Below, one piece after another: positions 25,969 through 37,900 of a DNA stretch of 64,000 nucleotides. How positions within the stretch are numbered: position 1 is the first letter of the stretch; every line of letters begins with the position of its first letter. Made by a program: the position numbers and the translations under genes. This DNA is from Pycnopodia helianthoides. Taxonomy: Eukaryota > Echinodermata > Asteroidea > Forcipulatida > Asteriidae. The stretch covers positions 14,042,931-14,106,930 of the forward strand of contig CM063243.1 in NCBI GenBank assembly GCA_032158295.1, given 5' to 3'. The notes under the pieces are model-generated. The model was not told where the DNA came from and did no database searches. It saw nothing but the letters and a program-made list of their open reading frames with translations.

Positions 25969-28900
25969 GTGAGTGTGTGTGTGTAGGGGGTATACAGCTA
26001 TGCAAACCACTCCACTCATTAATTCAAACAGAAGGAATAATCAAAAAACCTACTCCTCAATAAATAATTCAGGGTGGTTGTTTGTCTGAATTCCCCCCCG
26101 ATTTCTCCAGGTTTTAATTTGTTTTTTTTATATGTACATGTCCTTTTGCCTTCAAAGTTACCCGAAAGATTGAAACTGACAATCAAGTGAAGAAGAATGC
26201 CACACTGTTCAAACATCTGGTTCTACAAATTTTGGCAAATCGTCTAAAATGTACTAACACTTTGGAAATTCAAAACCTCTTTTTTGATTTTTTTTTCTTT
26301 CTAATGCAGTATTTTATTCTGAAGTATTCAAGAGCATTCACTCACATTAAAAATACAAAATCCTCTTCCTGAATGAAATCCCTAAAGGAAAAACAAAGGA
26401 AAAAGTAAAACTTTGGCGTCCGGAAAAGGTTTGGTGTAGCAAGTACAGGAAGGACATGTCAAATACCGTTTTGATTGTCATCACATCAGGGCAGTTTTAA
26501 TGATTCTAACGGGCAGAATTTGTTTGTCTTTCAAACTGTTTAAGTGTACATTTGTATATATGTACATATTCAACTAAAGGCATGATAAAACTTTAACTTT
26601 TTGAAGAGTGCATTATTCCCATACTCTGCATGAAGTATTAACCAAACACACCATACAACCATGGACTACGTGTACTCCTCCATACAATCAACTTGTGAAG
26701 ATTTTATCACTTCTTATTAAGTGATTATGCTTCTTATCGATTTCACAATTTGAAGATTAAGACAGGGATACAAGGTGTACCTTGTCTTCAGAGAGACTGA
26801 GAGAGCGGTGTGGGGGGGGGGGGGGGTTGGTCATTGACATACTCTCCTCAATTTTGCTGGCAGTCAGTGATTAACGAGGTGTGAAAACTAATTTGCGCTC
26901 GAAACATTCAACTGGCAGACTCTTCTCAGCAGAATGAAGACATCACATGCTGAACTGGAAACAGAGTCAGACTAACTAATAAACAAGCATGATACGCTCT
27001 GCTCGAAGTCCTTCAAACAGTTTGTTTGATTGTGCCACGCAAACTGCCAGCAACAATCTTATCGCTTGCCTGTTGCCTCATGAAATGCGGCAATGATTCT
27101 CTTCTGATATTAGAATATTCTTGAGTCACACAAGTTTCATCCTAGAATTCTTATTTCATACTAAACTCAAAATCCTAAAATTAACCGTTTCATACTTGGG
27201 TGAACCAAATAGTGTAACAATAATATTGAGTTTTACAAATAAGCGAGTTAATCACTAACAAGAAGTTCCAATGATCTCAATCTTTCTAACAAATTTTTTA
27301 AAAAGGACTCATTTCTGTGGAAGTACAAGTAAGTAAATGGGATTTCTCCCGTGCAAAAAGAAAGGTGTGTGACATCAGCTTTGAATACTGAAAATGATTT
27401 ATGTGCAAATAAGCCCCACTCTGAGTTTTAAAAATGAAGAAAAGAAAAGCGCATTCTAGCTGCACTATCCACATGATTAAGGTGGCATACATGTAGGAGA
27501 GTGTGCCTACCCCCTCACCGCCGCAAATTGCCATTTTGGGCGAACACAATCAAATTTGGCTTTTCGTCTAATTCATGTAAAAGCTTGCATATTCATCCCA
27601 TTCCCCATTGTTGAGTCAGGCTCGTTGTATATTTGTTGTTTGTGTTCAGTATTGAGTACACTACAGTGCCATCATCAATCATAAATTGATACATATTACA
27701 TGGTCTCTTTTTGTTGTGTGTCTACAGAGGGGAATGCACTATTGGAAGAGTTGAACCAGAAAGCAATTACCACTGGAGAAGAGCCTGCCGCTGCCTCAGC
27801 ACCCAAACAGAGTAGCGATGTGAATGATGGCGCCCTCATGCTTCAGGTAATTGCCAGTGGTATTATTCGTGCCATTACAGTGCTTTTGGGGCCTTTTTTT
27901 TAAAACCACAGCTTCATAATAATAGTGGCTTCTCATAAAGCGCTGAGATCCTTCGTTCTAACATGATTACCCTCGGTCACTTAAGTCATCTCGGCTCGCT
28001 TGGAAGTATACTGCCAAATAAGTAGCGCACCAAGTTAAATCAATCACAAGACCCATTTCTGCCCTCACAGGTACCCGTTTACCTCTGGGTAAAGAGAAGC
28101 AATTGTAGTTAAGTGTCTTGCTCAAGGACATGTTCGGGATTCGAACCCACACCCTGATGACTCAGCCACCAGAACTTGAGTTCAATGCACTAAACCGCTC
28201 AGCCGTGACACGCCAGAGTCGGAGCCGCAGACCAAGCTTTGGTTCCTAAAAAGGGCCTAAGTCCCTGTTACCAAAAATGGGAAAATCTTGTGGCTATGGC
28301 TATGGCTGTGGCTGTGGCTGGATTGCATTTGTTGGTTTAAAGGGAAGGTATAATGATTGGTAATCACTCTAATAATTAATGGCAATAAAAACTTACTTGG
28401 TTAGAAGTACAGCAACTTTCGATAGTATAAAGCATTTTTGAGAAAATATTTCAATTCAAAATAATGTGGATACTGGAAAAAGATCCCCCAAAATTTGAAT
28501 CTGAAAAACGTCTGTCCTCAGACTGTGTATTCCTATTAGGGATTATTCTTTATGCATGGACATATTCGCTGCGGATTTTTGAGAATGTTTAAAAAACGCA
28601 ACCACCTTTTGAAATGAAATTTTCAGAGGTTAGTTTTTTGGGTATGTATCTACATTTATATAGGATTAATACAATCAAACGGTCCCATAAAACCAAAGGT
28701 ATACTTTGCCTTTCATGGCCATGTTGGAATTAGGTATGTTAGCAGTCTCAGTGATGTAGCCGATAGCAGTAGCCAAAACCTTTGTCCCGGACACGACATG
28801 TATCAATCTTGAACACCATAACAATGCATAGGGTGAGTGTACTTTGAATAAATGTCATTAAATATACTCCTGAATGTTGGAAGAGGAATCCTTATACAAT

Positions 28901-31900
28901 ATTAATGATGAATAGCCATTTTATGGGAATTAGTTTACGTGTATGTTCATGATCCGTCATACATTTACGTTTATGCATGAGTTGTTACATGTTTCATGAG
29001 TACCGGTATATATGCTACGCCTTAATTTTTTTGTTTTTTTTGTTTTTTTTTAAGATGTTAAAATTTAATAGGTACGTGCAAATATAAGCCATGGGCAAGA
29101 TCATTCTGGTCTTATATTAAAGAATAATATATCCAATACCACATTTGCTGGTGATGAGATTACTAGTGTAACCTGGTGGCCCGGAAAAGGACTAGAGCAG
29201 GACTTAAAGCTGTGACCTCCGAATTAATGTTCCTGCGTTCTACTAACTGAGCTGTCTAGCTTCGATGTTGGCGGTCTCCCTATTTTGTCAGTATCTTTGT
29301 TCGAGGGTCAGTCAGTTTCCCTTGTGGTTTATTACTTGATATTGAGAAGATCATGAGTAAAATGTCAGAAAACTCCAAAATTGGGCAGACCTAAATGATT
29401 GGGTATAGACATTTGTATTGCAACGTCACAGCCCGAGTGTTTGCCAACCAAGGTTGGGAAACTATGGGAAGCCATAAATGCAAAGCAAAAAACAGATAGC
29501 CACAGTTTGTAAAAATGCTACACAAATATTCAAAAATAGTGTTGATTTGGTTGAAAACAAAGCAACCAATCATGGGATGTATTTTTTGTTGTTGAAAGTT
29601 TGCAGAAATGTAGAATTTGTTTTTTGTTATTAATATAAAAAAATAAAAAATTATCGCCTAACTCACTGGACCCAAATCAACTGTCGCCAGGGGCACGGTG
29701 CCACCTACTCCTGGGCTGAAACAGGACTACCCCCTTCACAGTCCATAAGGATGCAGGCATGGGTATCATTCACATGGAGCCTGGCTGGTAGAGCAGAATG
29801 CACTACATTTCCAACTTTTTACAAAGCAATTATGGCCAAGTGCCTTGCTGCTGACAACACCAGAGCTTGGGTGCGGTGACTAGCTACAATCCCGGCCAAA
29901 ATGCTTGGGCCACCCGTTCCTATAACGTTACAATAACCATTTCCTGTCTCACAATAAACATTCTCTCCCCCGTCCCCCGTCCCCCCGCTCAATGTTGTCT
30001 GGAACGCAGAAGACCGTGCAACAATGTGATTCAACATTGAAAGGGGGCAGGGGGGCCCAACGAGATATGGCCGGGATTGTAGCTAGCTCAGCCACGACAT
30101 GCCACATAGACATTGAATGTTTCGCTAACATTCGGCCGTCCATGCCAACCAGCTCGGTGTGTATATCAACAATAGAAAGGTCTTTAGGGCCTGAAGACCT
30201 GACACCCATGCTAGGCCTCAGCCTGGGGCCAGTGAAATTCAAACCAAGGAAAGGAATGACGACATCATTCAAACCTGTCTAGCATAATGTGCAGTGTATT
30301 GCTGGTGTGAAATTAGTAGTACCTGCAGAACATTGTGTTTTGGTTCGATCTCATACGATCATAAATGCACTATGCATTCACTCACTCAGCGTTCTCCCTC
30401 AACAGTGGTTCACTGGCCAAATGCCAAGTTAAAACACCTGAGGACCAGGCCAAATTCACTCCAAGTGGTCCGGCTGGCTAGTTCAGTGCTGAAAAGCATC
30501 CCGTTTAATATGACGTACGGACAAGTGAAAAAACTTGGGGACCAGTGAAAGGACAAGCTAACTGGTCCAGCCGGCTAGTCACTGAAAAGGTTAAGGGCAA
30601 ACCCTGTCACTGTGCAGAGGAAGGGGCCCTTCTTTTGACTGAGAGCCATGAGAGAGCCCCTCTACTTTGGTGACATCCTTGAAACGCCAATATTACTCAC
30701 AGCTTTAGAAAGACCTAGTTATTTAAAACTGGCCTTTTTTTTTAGACTTATGAAGTCTTCTGCCTGGTACAATTATCATTTTCCTATAAATGTTATAATT
30801 GTACTGAACTGCTTTTGTACTACGTATTTCTTATTGTTTTTTTAATGAATTTGCGCAGTACAAATTGGATAATGTTTGAATCATTATTGTAGGTTTGACA
30901 GCTGTCGAAAAGTGTTGACATCTCATTGTTGAGCAACAAGTCACTGGACTGACCAGGCATCACGTGTTATACAGTGATGGATTTTCTTTGTACATTTTTG
31001 CAGGCATTAAATGGATTTGTCATCTTCATCTCGCGTAAAGGGAAGATTTTCTACGTTTCAGACAATGTTGGTAAACATCTCGGCATTCATCAGGTACATT
31101 TTAAAGACTTCCTATTACATTTTGATAACATTTTGAACCAAATTACTCTTATGATCACATATATAAACAGGCTAAATACATTCAAAAGAGACAATGAGAA
31201 TATTATAAAGCCTGATTGTTTTGGCAAAATATAAAGTTATCTAACTTATTTAAAGGCACTGGACACTATTGGTAATTACTCAAAATAATTGTTAGCATAA
31301 AAACTTACTTGGTAACAAGCAATGGAGAGCTGTTGTAGTATAAAACATTGTGAGAAACGGCTCCCTCTGAAGTAACGTAGTTTTTGAGAAAGAAGTATTT
31401 TCTCAGTATTTGAATTGATTTTGAGACCTCATGCGTGAGGTCTCGAAATCGAAATCAAGCATCTGAAAGCACACAACTTTGTGTGACAACATGGACAAGG
31501 GCGTTTTTTCTTCCATTTTTATCTCGCAACTTCGATGACCAATTGGTCATCGAAATTTTCACAGGTTTGTTATTTTGTGTATATGTTGAGATACACCAAG
31601 TGAGAAGACTGGTCTTTGACAATTACAAAGGTGTCCAGTGTCTTTAACATTTGCCCAAGCCCTTGACCGAAGTTTATAATAGTCACAAATCCTCACATGA
31701 TCCACCTTGTGTGTTTTGCTGGTACTGCTGGTCATTACAATATGTTACGTAATATCACTCTGTTAAACAATTGTTAAGTTTGAAACAGAAATGCAATGTA
31801 CCACAGTGCAACCGTGCAATGTTGATCCTGAAAACTGAAAAACAAACATACAATACACATTTAATTGGTGTTTACCATTTCATCTCCCCCCCCCTCCCCG

Positions 31901-34900
31901 CAATTAAAACGTTGCATGCCTCTACTGTCTTCAAGATAGAAGTGTCAAGCATTTTTGTTCAAATTTTTGTCTCACACTTTTGTGAAAGTGCTTAAGTGTG
32001 TGATACATCAAAAATGGTATCCATATTATTTCTTTTTTCATTGGATGGTTTTGTCTCAATTTAGAGTAAAACATCCAAAAACCCTTTAAAAGTTGATAAC
32101 AATTCTGACAGTTTAGCTTCTGCACGCCTCGACTCTGCCTTGTACTTTTATCCATGTTGAGCCCTCAGGAGCTCCTCGCCAAAAATTTAGAAACTTGCAG
32201 GATTAAGTTTTTAAACTATCGCACGCAAGTTTCAATTTTGGGCTAGCCAAAATATGCAACCCCTCTGCGCAATCATCTGATAGCGCCCTCTTTTGTCTCA
32301 ATTTACCCTGGCCATGTTTAAATACTCATCACCATGTGTATATCGCTTGTTTAAACCATGGAGGTAGGAATTCCTACCTCCATGTTTAAACATGGCCACC
32401 CCCTCTCTCCTTTCGGCCAGTCAGAGTGGATAAACTGTCCCAGGTGTTTATGAATCCTGGATATATGCATATCAGGACTGTTTTTTTTACACAATGGGCC
32501 AAACATGATTTAAATCTGCATGGTACACTATAAACCTCTACTTGGGGGGAAACCCTGGGTCGCAAACCATCCCTGAAAGGTTCAGTTAATGGCGCTGACA
32601 ACTTTCATTGCAAATGTTTTTTAAGTGACAAAGAGTCATGATGAACAACCATGTTCAACAAATATTGTTCAGTTTCTCATCTTTCTCTTCAGGTAAAATC
32701 TTATACTCAAAATGTTTTTTTTTATTTTGTACAGAAATTGCAACAATGCTAGAAAGAATGTGCAGTTGTGATCTGTTGATAAGACAGTACAATGAAGGCA
32801 AAACACAGAATGCTGTTTACTGTGGGTTTGAATTGTTGTAACCTGAAAATAGAAGAATTCGTTTGTTTCTTTTCACAGCATCAGATCATTAACAGTCAAT
32901 CATGGTAATATACGGTATTGACAATTTAATAGAGAGCATAAACTGCTGTGAAGTAGTTTGCGGAGGGGGGACAGGGAGTTGTTTAAGAATATATAAATAA
33001 CCCAAGGGGAAAGCGGGAAAACTTCTGCTTTAATTTCCATCTCTATGTCTTCTTTAATCATTCATTTTTGTGTCTTTTGTTATTGTAAATTTATTAATGG
33101 CATCAGTATGAGCTAACTGGGAATACCATTATGGAGTTCATTCATCCAGAAGATCAGAAGGAGCTTGCTAAGCAGTTTGTAGTCCAGATACCAGGTCAGC
33201 AGACCTACAAAGGCTATGGGATGGAGAATGCCGGCGATGCACCAACCTCAATTAGCTTCAACTGCTTTGATGAAAAAGGTGCGCAACACATTTTCAACCT
33301 TTGTCAAAACATAGTTTTACAAAAATTATGAGCTTTTGTGTTATTGCCATTTTATAACTTAGAAGTAGACAATGTATAAAGTCATCCACTAAAGAAAATG
33401 TTGGAAGATGAAACAAATGTTTGGGTTTTTCTTAGCTTGGGGAAAATCTGAATATGCTTTGAGGATATAAAAGGTTGTTGAGCACTTTTTGTTTTGTTAT
33501 GAAGGAAACTCTGCGAATTTACAAACTAAAAGCCTATGGAATGTGAAGGACATTAACCACTCGGTTGAAACTACGTGTCTGGAATTGCAATAGTTGTTAT
33601 TTAAGCCTACAGGGCTTCTGGGGGGGGGAACTTTAATACTGCAAAGCCTGATTACAGCCACTGAAACTGTTGTTCCAGTTCCTTTTCCAAAGCGTTGTAT
33701 ATGAACTACGTATTATTGTTATTAGACGCACATTGTGCGGACGTGCGCTCCTCATTGTGCAAGGGGTTAATACTGTGATCCAGTCACACCAAGGAAGCAA
33801 TATTCCAATCCCACTTAATAGTGATTACAAATGTATATCTCAAATACCCTTCAGTTAACGTGAAATTTAAATCGCATGCAGCGACTGCGAAATCCCAGCT
33901 GACACTGTGATCCCAACCCCAGTCGGCAATATAGCAAGATTTCAGTCCCACACGCACGGATTGTGCTCTCTCAATTCCATGCATTGAGAATGAGATCCCA
34001 ATCCCACTCAACATTAACTGATTCCGAATTTGAATTGTCATGAGTGAGAAATTTGTCTCATGGTATTAACTGCACACCAAACTCTTCTTTCATTATTCTC
34101 TGTACTTTCCCCTCCACCCCCCTGCACAACCTTTAGAAGATGAGATCCTACCAATTACAGACTACGTCCAGGAGAGGCAGTTCTTTCTGAGGATGCGTTC
34201 AGTCATGTCCAGACGTGGTTCTGGGGGCAAAGGCAAAGTCATCGGCTACAGGGTAAGTGTGATTTCACCGCTGGGGAGAATTCAGACAGTTCGCCTCGTG
34301 CTCCAGACCATCCGTTTCTTTTTTTATGACTTCAAACCTCCGGGCTGTTTGAATAAGAATCAACCCTCCATTAACAGGAGAAATCAAATGCATTGATGCA
34401 ATTTGGAAGCTTCCTAATGGACCAAGGAGGAGGGAATCTTTGTTAGTCTGCTGTTTTGAAGGAAAAATCCTGAGATGTCTCGTTGCCCCCGAGTGCCTCT
34501 AGGTTATCCATGTAAAGAGTGACATCAAATGCCTCTCTGTCACGCCCTCTCTCTCTCTCTCTCTCTATGTGTGAATGACCTTTTGGAAGATAACTTGTGT
34601 TCACATTTCAAGCAAGACATTAAAGATGCTAGGTCCAATATGTTTGGTGGATTTGACCCCCAAATTGAAATTTTAATCTTCAAATAGCTATTTTTAAAGG
34701 TTTAAGAAAGTTATTTAAGCTTTCATTTTAAAAGGCCTTGCATAAAAATAAACACGCTAATGATAAGTAATTAATAAAACAAAAAATTAAAAACAAAAGA
34801 GTTAATTTTTGTCAGTAGCTCGACATTTTCTTAATTCAATCAGCCTATGTACAAACATGGTACATGTTGATAGTACTATGCGTAGGTATCCTACATATGC

Positions 34901-37900
34901 ATAGTACTCCAGCATAACAGACCCTCCGCAAGAATGGTTACTATCCCCAAAACATCATGTAAATGTAACTGGTTCCCTGATTATTTTCCCTCAGCAGAAT
35001 TCTTGAGCTGTACATTCTGCTCTAAAGCAGCCCTATGAATTGAGACCTTAGTAAGGGCGGTTTTGTCCTTCAGCAAAACATGTTTACTTTTTTCGCTGCT
35101 GTGGACAGGTCATTAAACCGTAGGTCCTTTGTTCTGTGAAATACACTTTTCAGAAACCCTGTCCACCTGAGGGGCTTTATATCCAGCTGTTTCTTGCTCC
35201 GTTTGAAAAACACAGATTATGCCACAGAGCCTCGTAAGAATTTTGCAATTTCGCTTTTATGGAATGTTTTGTTTACGTGCAAACAAAATGAATTCCCACT
35301 GTTTGTAAATGTTTGCTTTATGAAATGTTCAATATTATTTATGGAGTTATCTCTGCCATTGAAACGGCAGAGATAATGTTGAAACGGCAGAGATAATGTT
35401 GAAACGCAAGGGTTTGTTTTAAAGACTTGCTGACTTTGTCATGGTTTAACTAAAAAACTATGACTAAAGTTGTTTTCCCCCTGACTCGAGGATTCGCCTT
35501 TTGGTCATCGTGACCACAGTGGAAGAGAGTAAAACTCAGCCACTTTCGTTCCGATGCAACGCCAAGCCAGGCTGGCCATTATGTACTGCTTGAGTTCTAG
35601 TGTGTGCAAACACACTTAGTACAGTGCGTGAGGCATGTATTAATACAGGCCTACTACAAGTCGAGTCTTGTTACCGTGAGAATTTGGCTCACTTAAGAAC
35701 ACTCTTATTATGTTTGTAATAAACCACAAGGGAAACAAAATAGAGAGACCGCCAACATAGGGTTAGATAGCTCGGTAAGTAGAGCGCCGGCACGTTAATC
35801 CGGAGGTCATTGGTTCAAATCCCGCTCTAGTCCATTTTTCTTTATTCAATTCCAAATTTATTTGAAAATGAAAAGTGTGAACCAGATATTCCAATTTAGA
35901 ATAGCAGTCGAGCGACACATTTTTGCTCAAATGAGATTGATAATGATTTTGTTACGCATTATTTCGAACTGAAGGGAGTTGGACGAAGTTACTTAGATTT
36001 GACTGCAATCATCTGTGCAATCTTTGTTTATTTGTGTCTTGGTTTTTTCTCATTGAGTAGGTAGTGAATTTTTGCGGCCGTTTGAAGCTGATGTGCTCCA
36101 GTAGCAGCAAGGGGTACACTGTCGAGGGTCTGATCAGCCTGTGTCGTCCCATCCAACCCCAGCCCATCCTGGAGGTGCGAATGGACGGCAACATGTTCAT
36201 GAGCAGACACAGGCTGGATATGTGCTTCACATTCTGTGATCCTAGGTAAGGCCCCCATCTTCCAAACCCACTAACCTAATTTCTAATATATTGTTCTCAT
36301 TTTATTCTTTTTGTCCATGATCAAAAGAAATGAAAAAGTAACATTGTGGTACCGGATACCCATCACATACTTAGGATAATTTAAAGCTGAAAAATTTTGC
36401 TAAAACTTTTGTCGCTTATGTCGTAAGGTAAAAAGTTATTCTTGGGGTTGGCCATTGATATACTTGTGTGCTTCATGTATGGCACCAAAAAACTGTATGC
36501 AACTCACAAACCTACAGTGTCGCTAAGATACCATCTCTATTGTTTATCATGTCTCAGCCATTATTCCTGTCTCTAAATTTATTCTTGTCCATAAATTTAT
36601 TCTTGTCCATAAATTTATTCATGTCTATACAATAAATCTTGTATCAATATTTGATTCGTGTCTGAACTTTCATTCCTGTCTTTACATTCATTAATGTCTC
36701 TATATTTATTCGTGCGATTACAAACATTCCTGTCTGCACTGTTGTTGCCGTCTTGATATTGTTCCGCTCTTTACCGATTAATCCTGTCTCTATCGTAAAT
36801 CCTGTCCTCAACTGTTTGTTTGTGTTGTGTTATTACTTGTCTCTCTGTTTTTCCAGTCTGTATCACAACCCTTGTCTTACTATTATTCCAGTTCATCATT
36901 TAAGGCTGTAACCGAATCAAGCAACTTTGGCTACGGCTATGACTATGGCTGCAGCGACTATGTTGACGAATTAGACCTTTGGGTAAATCTGGCCATAGTT
37001 ACTGCCGAAGTTGTTAATTCGGACACTGCCTAATGCAAGGTTTTAGCCAAGATTTGGTGAAAGGGTGTCCAAATTTGCTGGAAATTAAAAAACTGGGTGT
37101 CCAAATTGTTGACTTACAATACTTTAACATGTAAATGACAGATAAAACAGGGTGTCCGAATTTAAAACGGGGTGTCCATAAGACACCCAGACACCCCTCT
37201 GGCTAATACTGTGGCCTAATGGTACTCTCCTTGCCCTATATTAATCTCATCCGTACTATTATACTAATCAATGCTGTTGTTCATGTCGCACTGTTATTTA
37301 TGCTTTCACCATTTCTTCTCAGGATTATTACTCTTATTGGCTACGAGCCACATGAGCTGATCGGGAAAACAGTCTACCAGTTTCATAATCCTCTAGATGC
37401 AAGGAAAGTCAGTGACTGTCACACCAACTGTAAGATTCCTTTAAGTTATAGTTTACCTCACTTTTGACAGTTATTAATAAACCGAAGAATATTTGATAGT
37501 CAGCATAAACAGATCATTAGGGAAGTGGGCGTTCATTGTTGCTTCTTCCTACTTGATTGATCTACTGTTCTTACGTGTACCATGGGGGAAGACTTTCTCC
37601 ATGCATGTACCAGGTGCCATGTACATGTACACTGGAGAAGAACATTAATGTCTTCACCTGAAGTGTACTTGACAAGGATTTTCCTAGACCTGAAGAATTG
37701 GGTAGAACTTCAGCTTCCATTGGTCTGTAGAAAATAGTTTTGATGCATGACAGGAAGAGTGTCCTTAAATTAGGGAAATATTCCATTAATGATAAAGCAT
37801 TTTTGCTGAAACATTTTATATATAATATGCAATAATTTAGGAGTTTGGGTATTTCTTAAAAGAACTGGTGGTGTATCAACTCTTTTCATAACCACCATAA

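Larger units (their letters stand above)
21937..27727 (+). other. Intron between the bHLH and linker exons
   Basis: It carries a MITE (23373-23757), two fold-back elements (24994-25243 and 25314-25407), (AAAC)n and (AG)n microsatellites and a G-run near 26812. The 170-residue open frame at 24591-25103 overlaps the fold-back arm, resembles no known protein and is rejected. Confidence 0.8.
27847..31003 (+). other. Intron before PAS-A exon 1
   Basis: It holds a tRNA-derived SINE on the minus strand (28050-28260), a TATGGC/TGTGGC repeat at 28290-28320, a MITE (28337-28715), a tRNA-headed element in reverse (29190-29345), a SINE-like fragment (29820-29920) and a short direct repeat of a GGTCC.GC.GGCTAG block (30466 and 30558). 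Confidence 0.7.
31094..33106 (+). other. Intron between PAS-A exons 1 and 2
   Basis: Holds a MITE (31250-31647), a near-perfect palindrome (32348-32392) and unassigned AT-rich sequence. Confidence 0.8.
33279..36060 (+). other. Introns flanking PAS-A exon 3 (exon 34137-34252 lies inside)
   Basis: The first intron (33279-34136) has degenerate GTGATCCCA.TCCCA repeats at 33775-34020. The second (34253-36060) has a (CT)n tract (34544-34566), a 20-base tandem repeat (35364-35406) and a tRNA-headed element (35714-35853). Confidence 0.75.

Noticed and set aside
29949..30282. Overlapping frames of about 100 residues on both strands
   Set aside because: Mirror frames on opposite strands in a locally GC-richer block, next to a SINE fragment. 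No recognisable protein.
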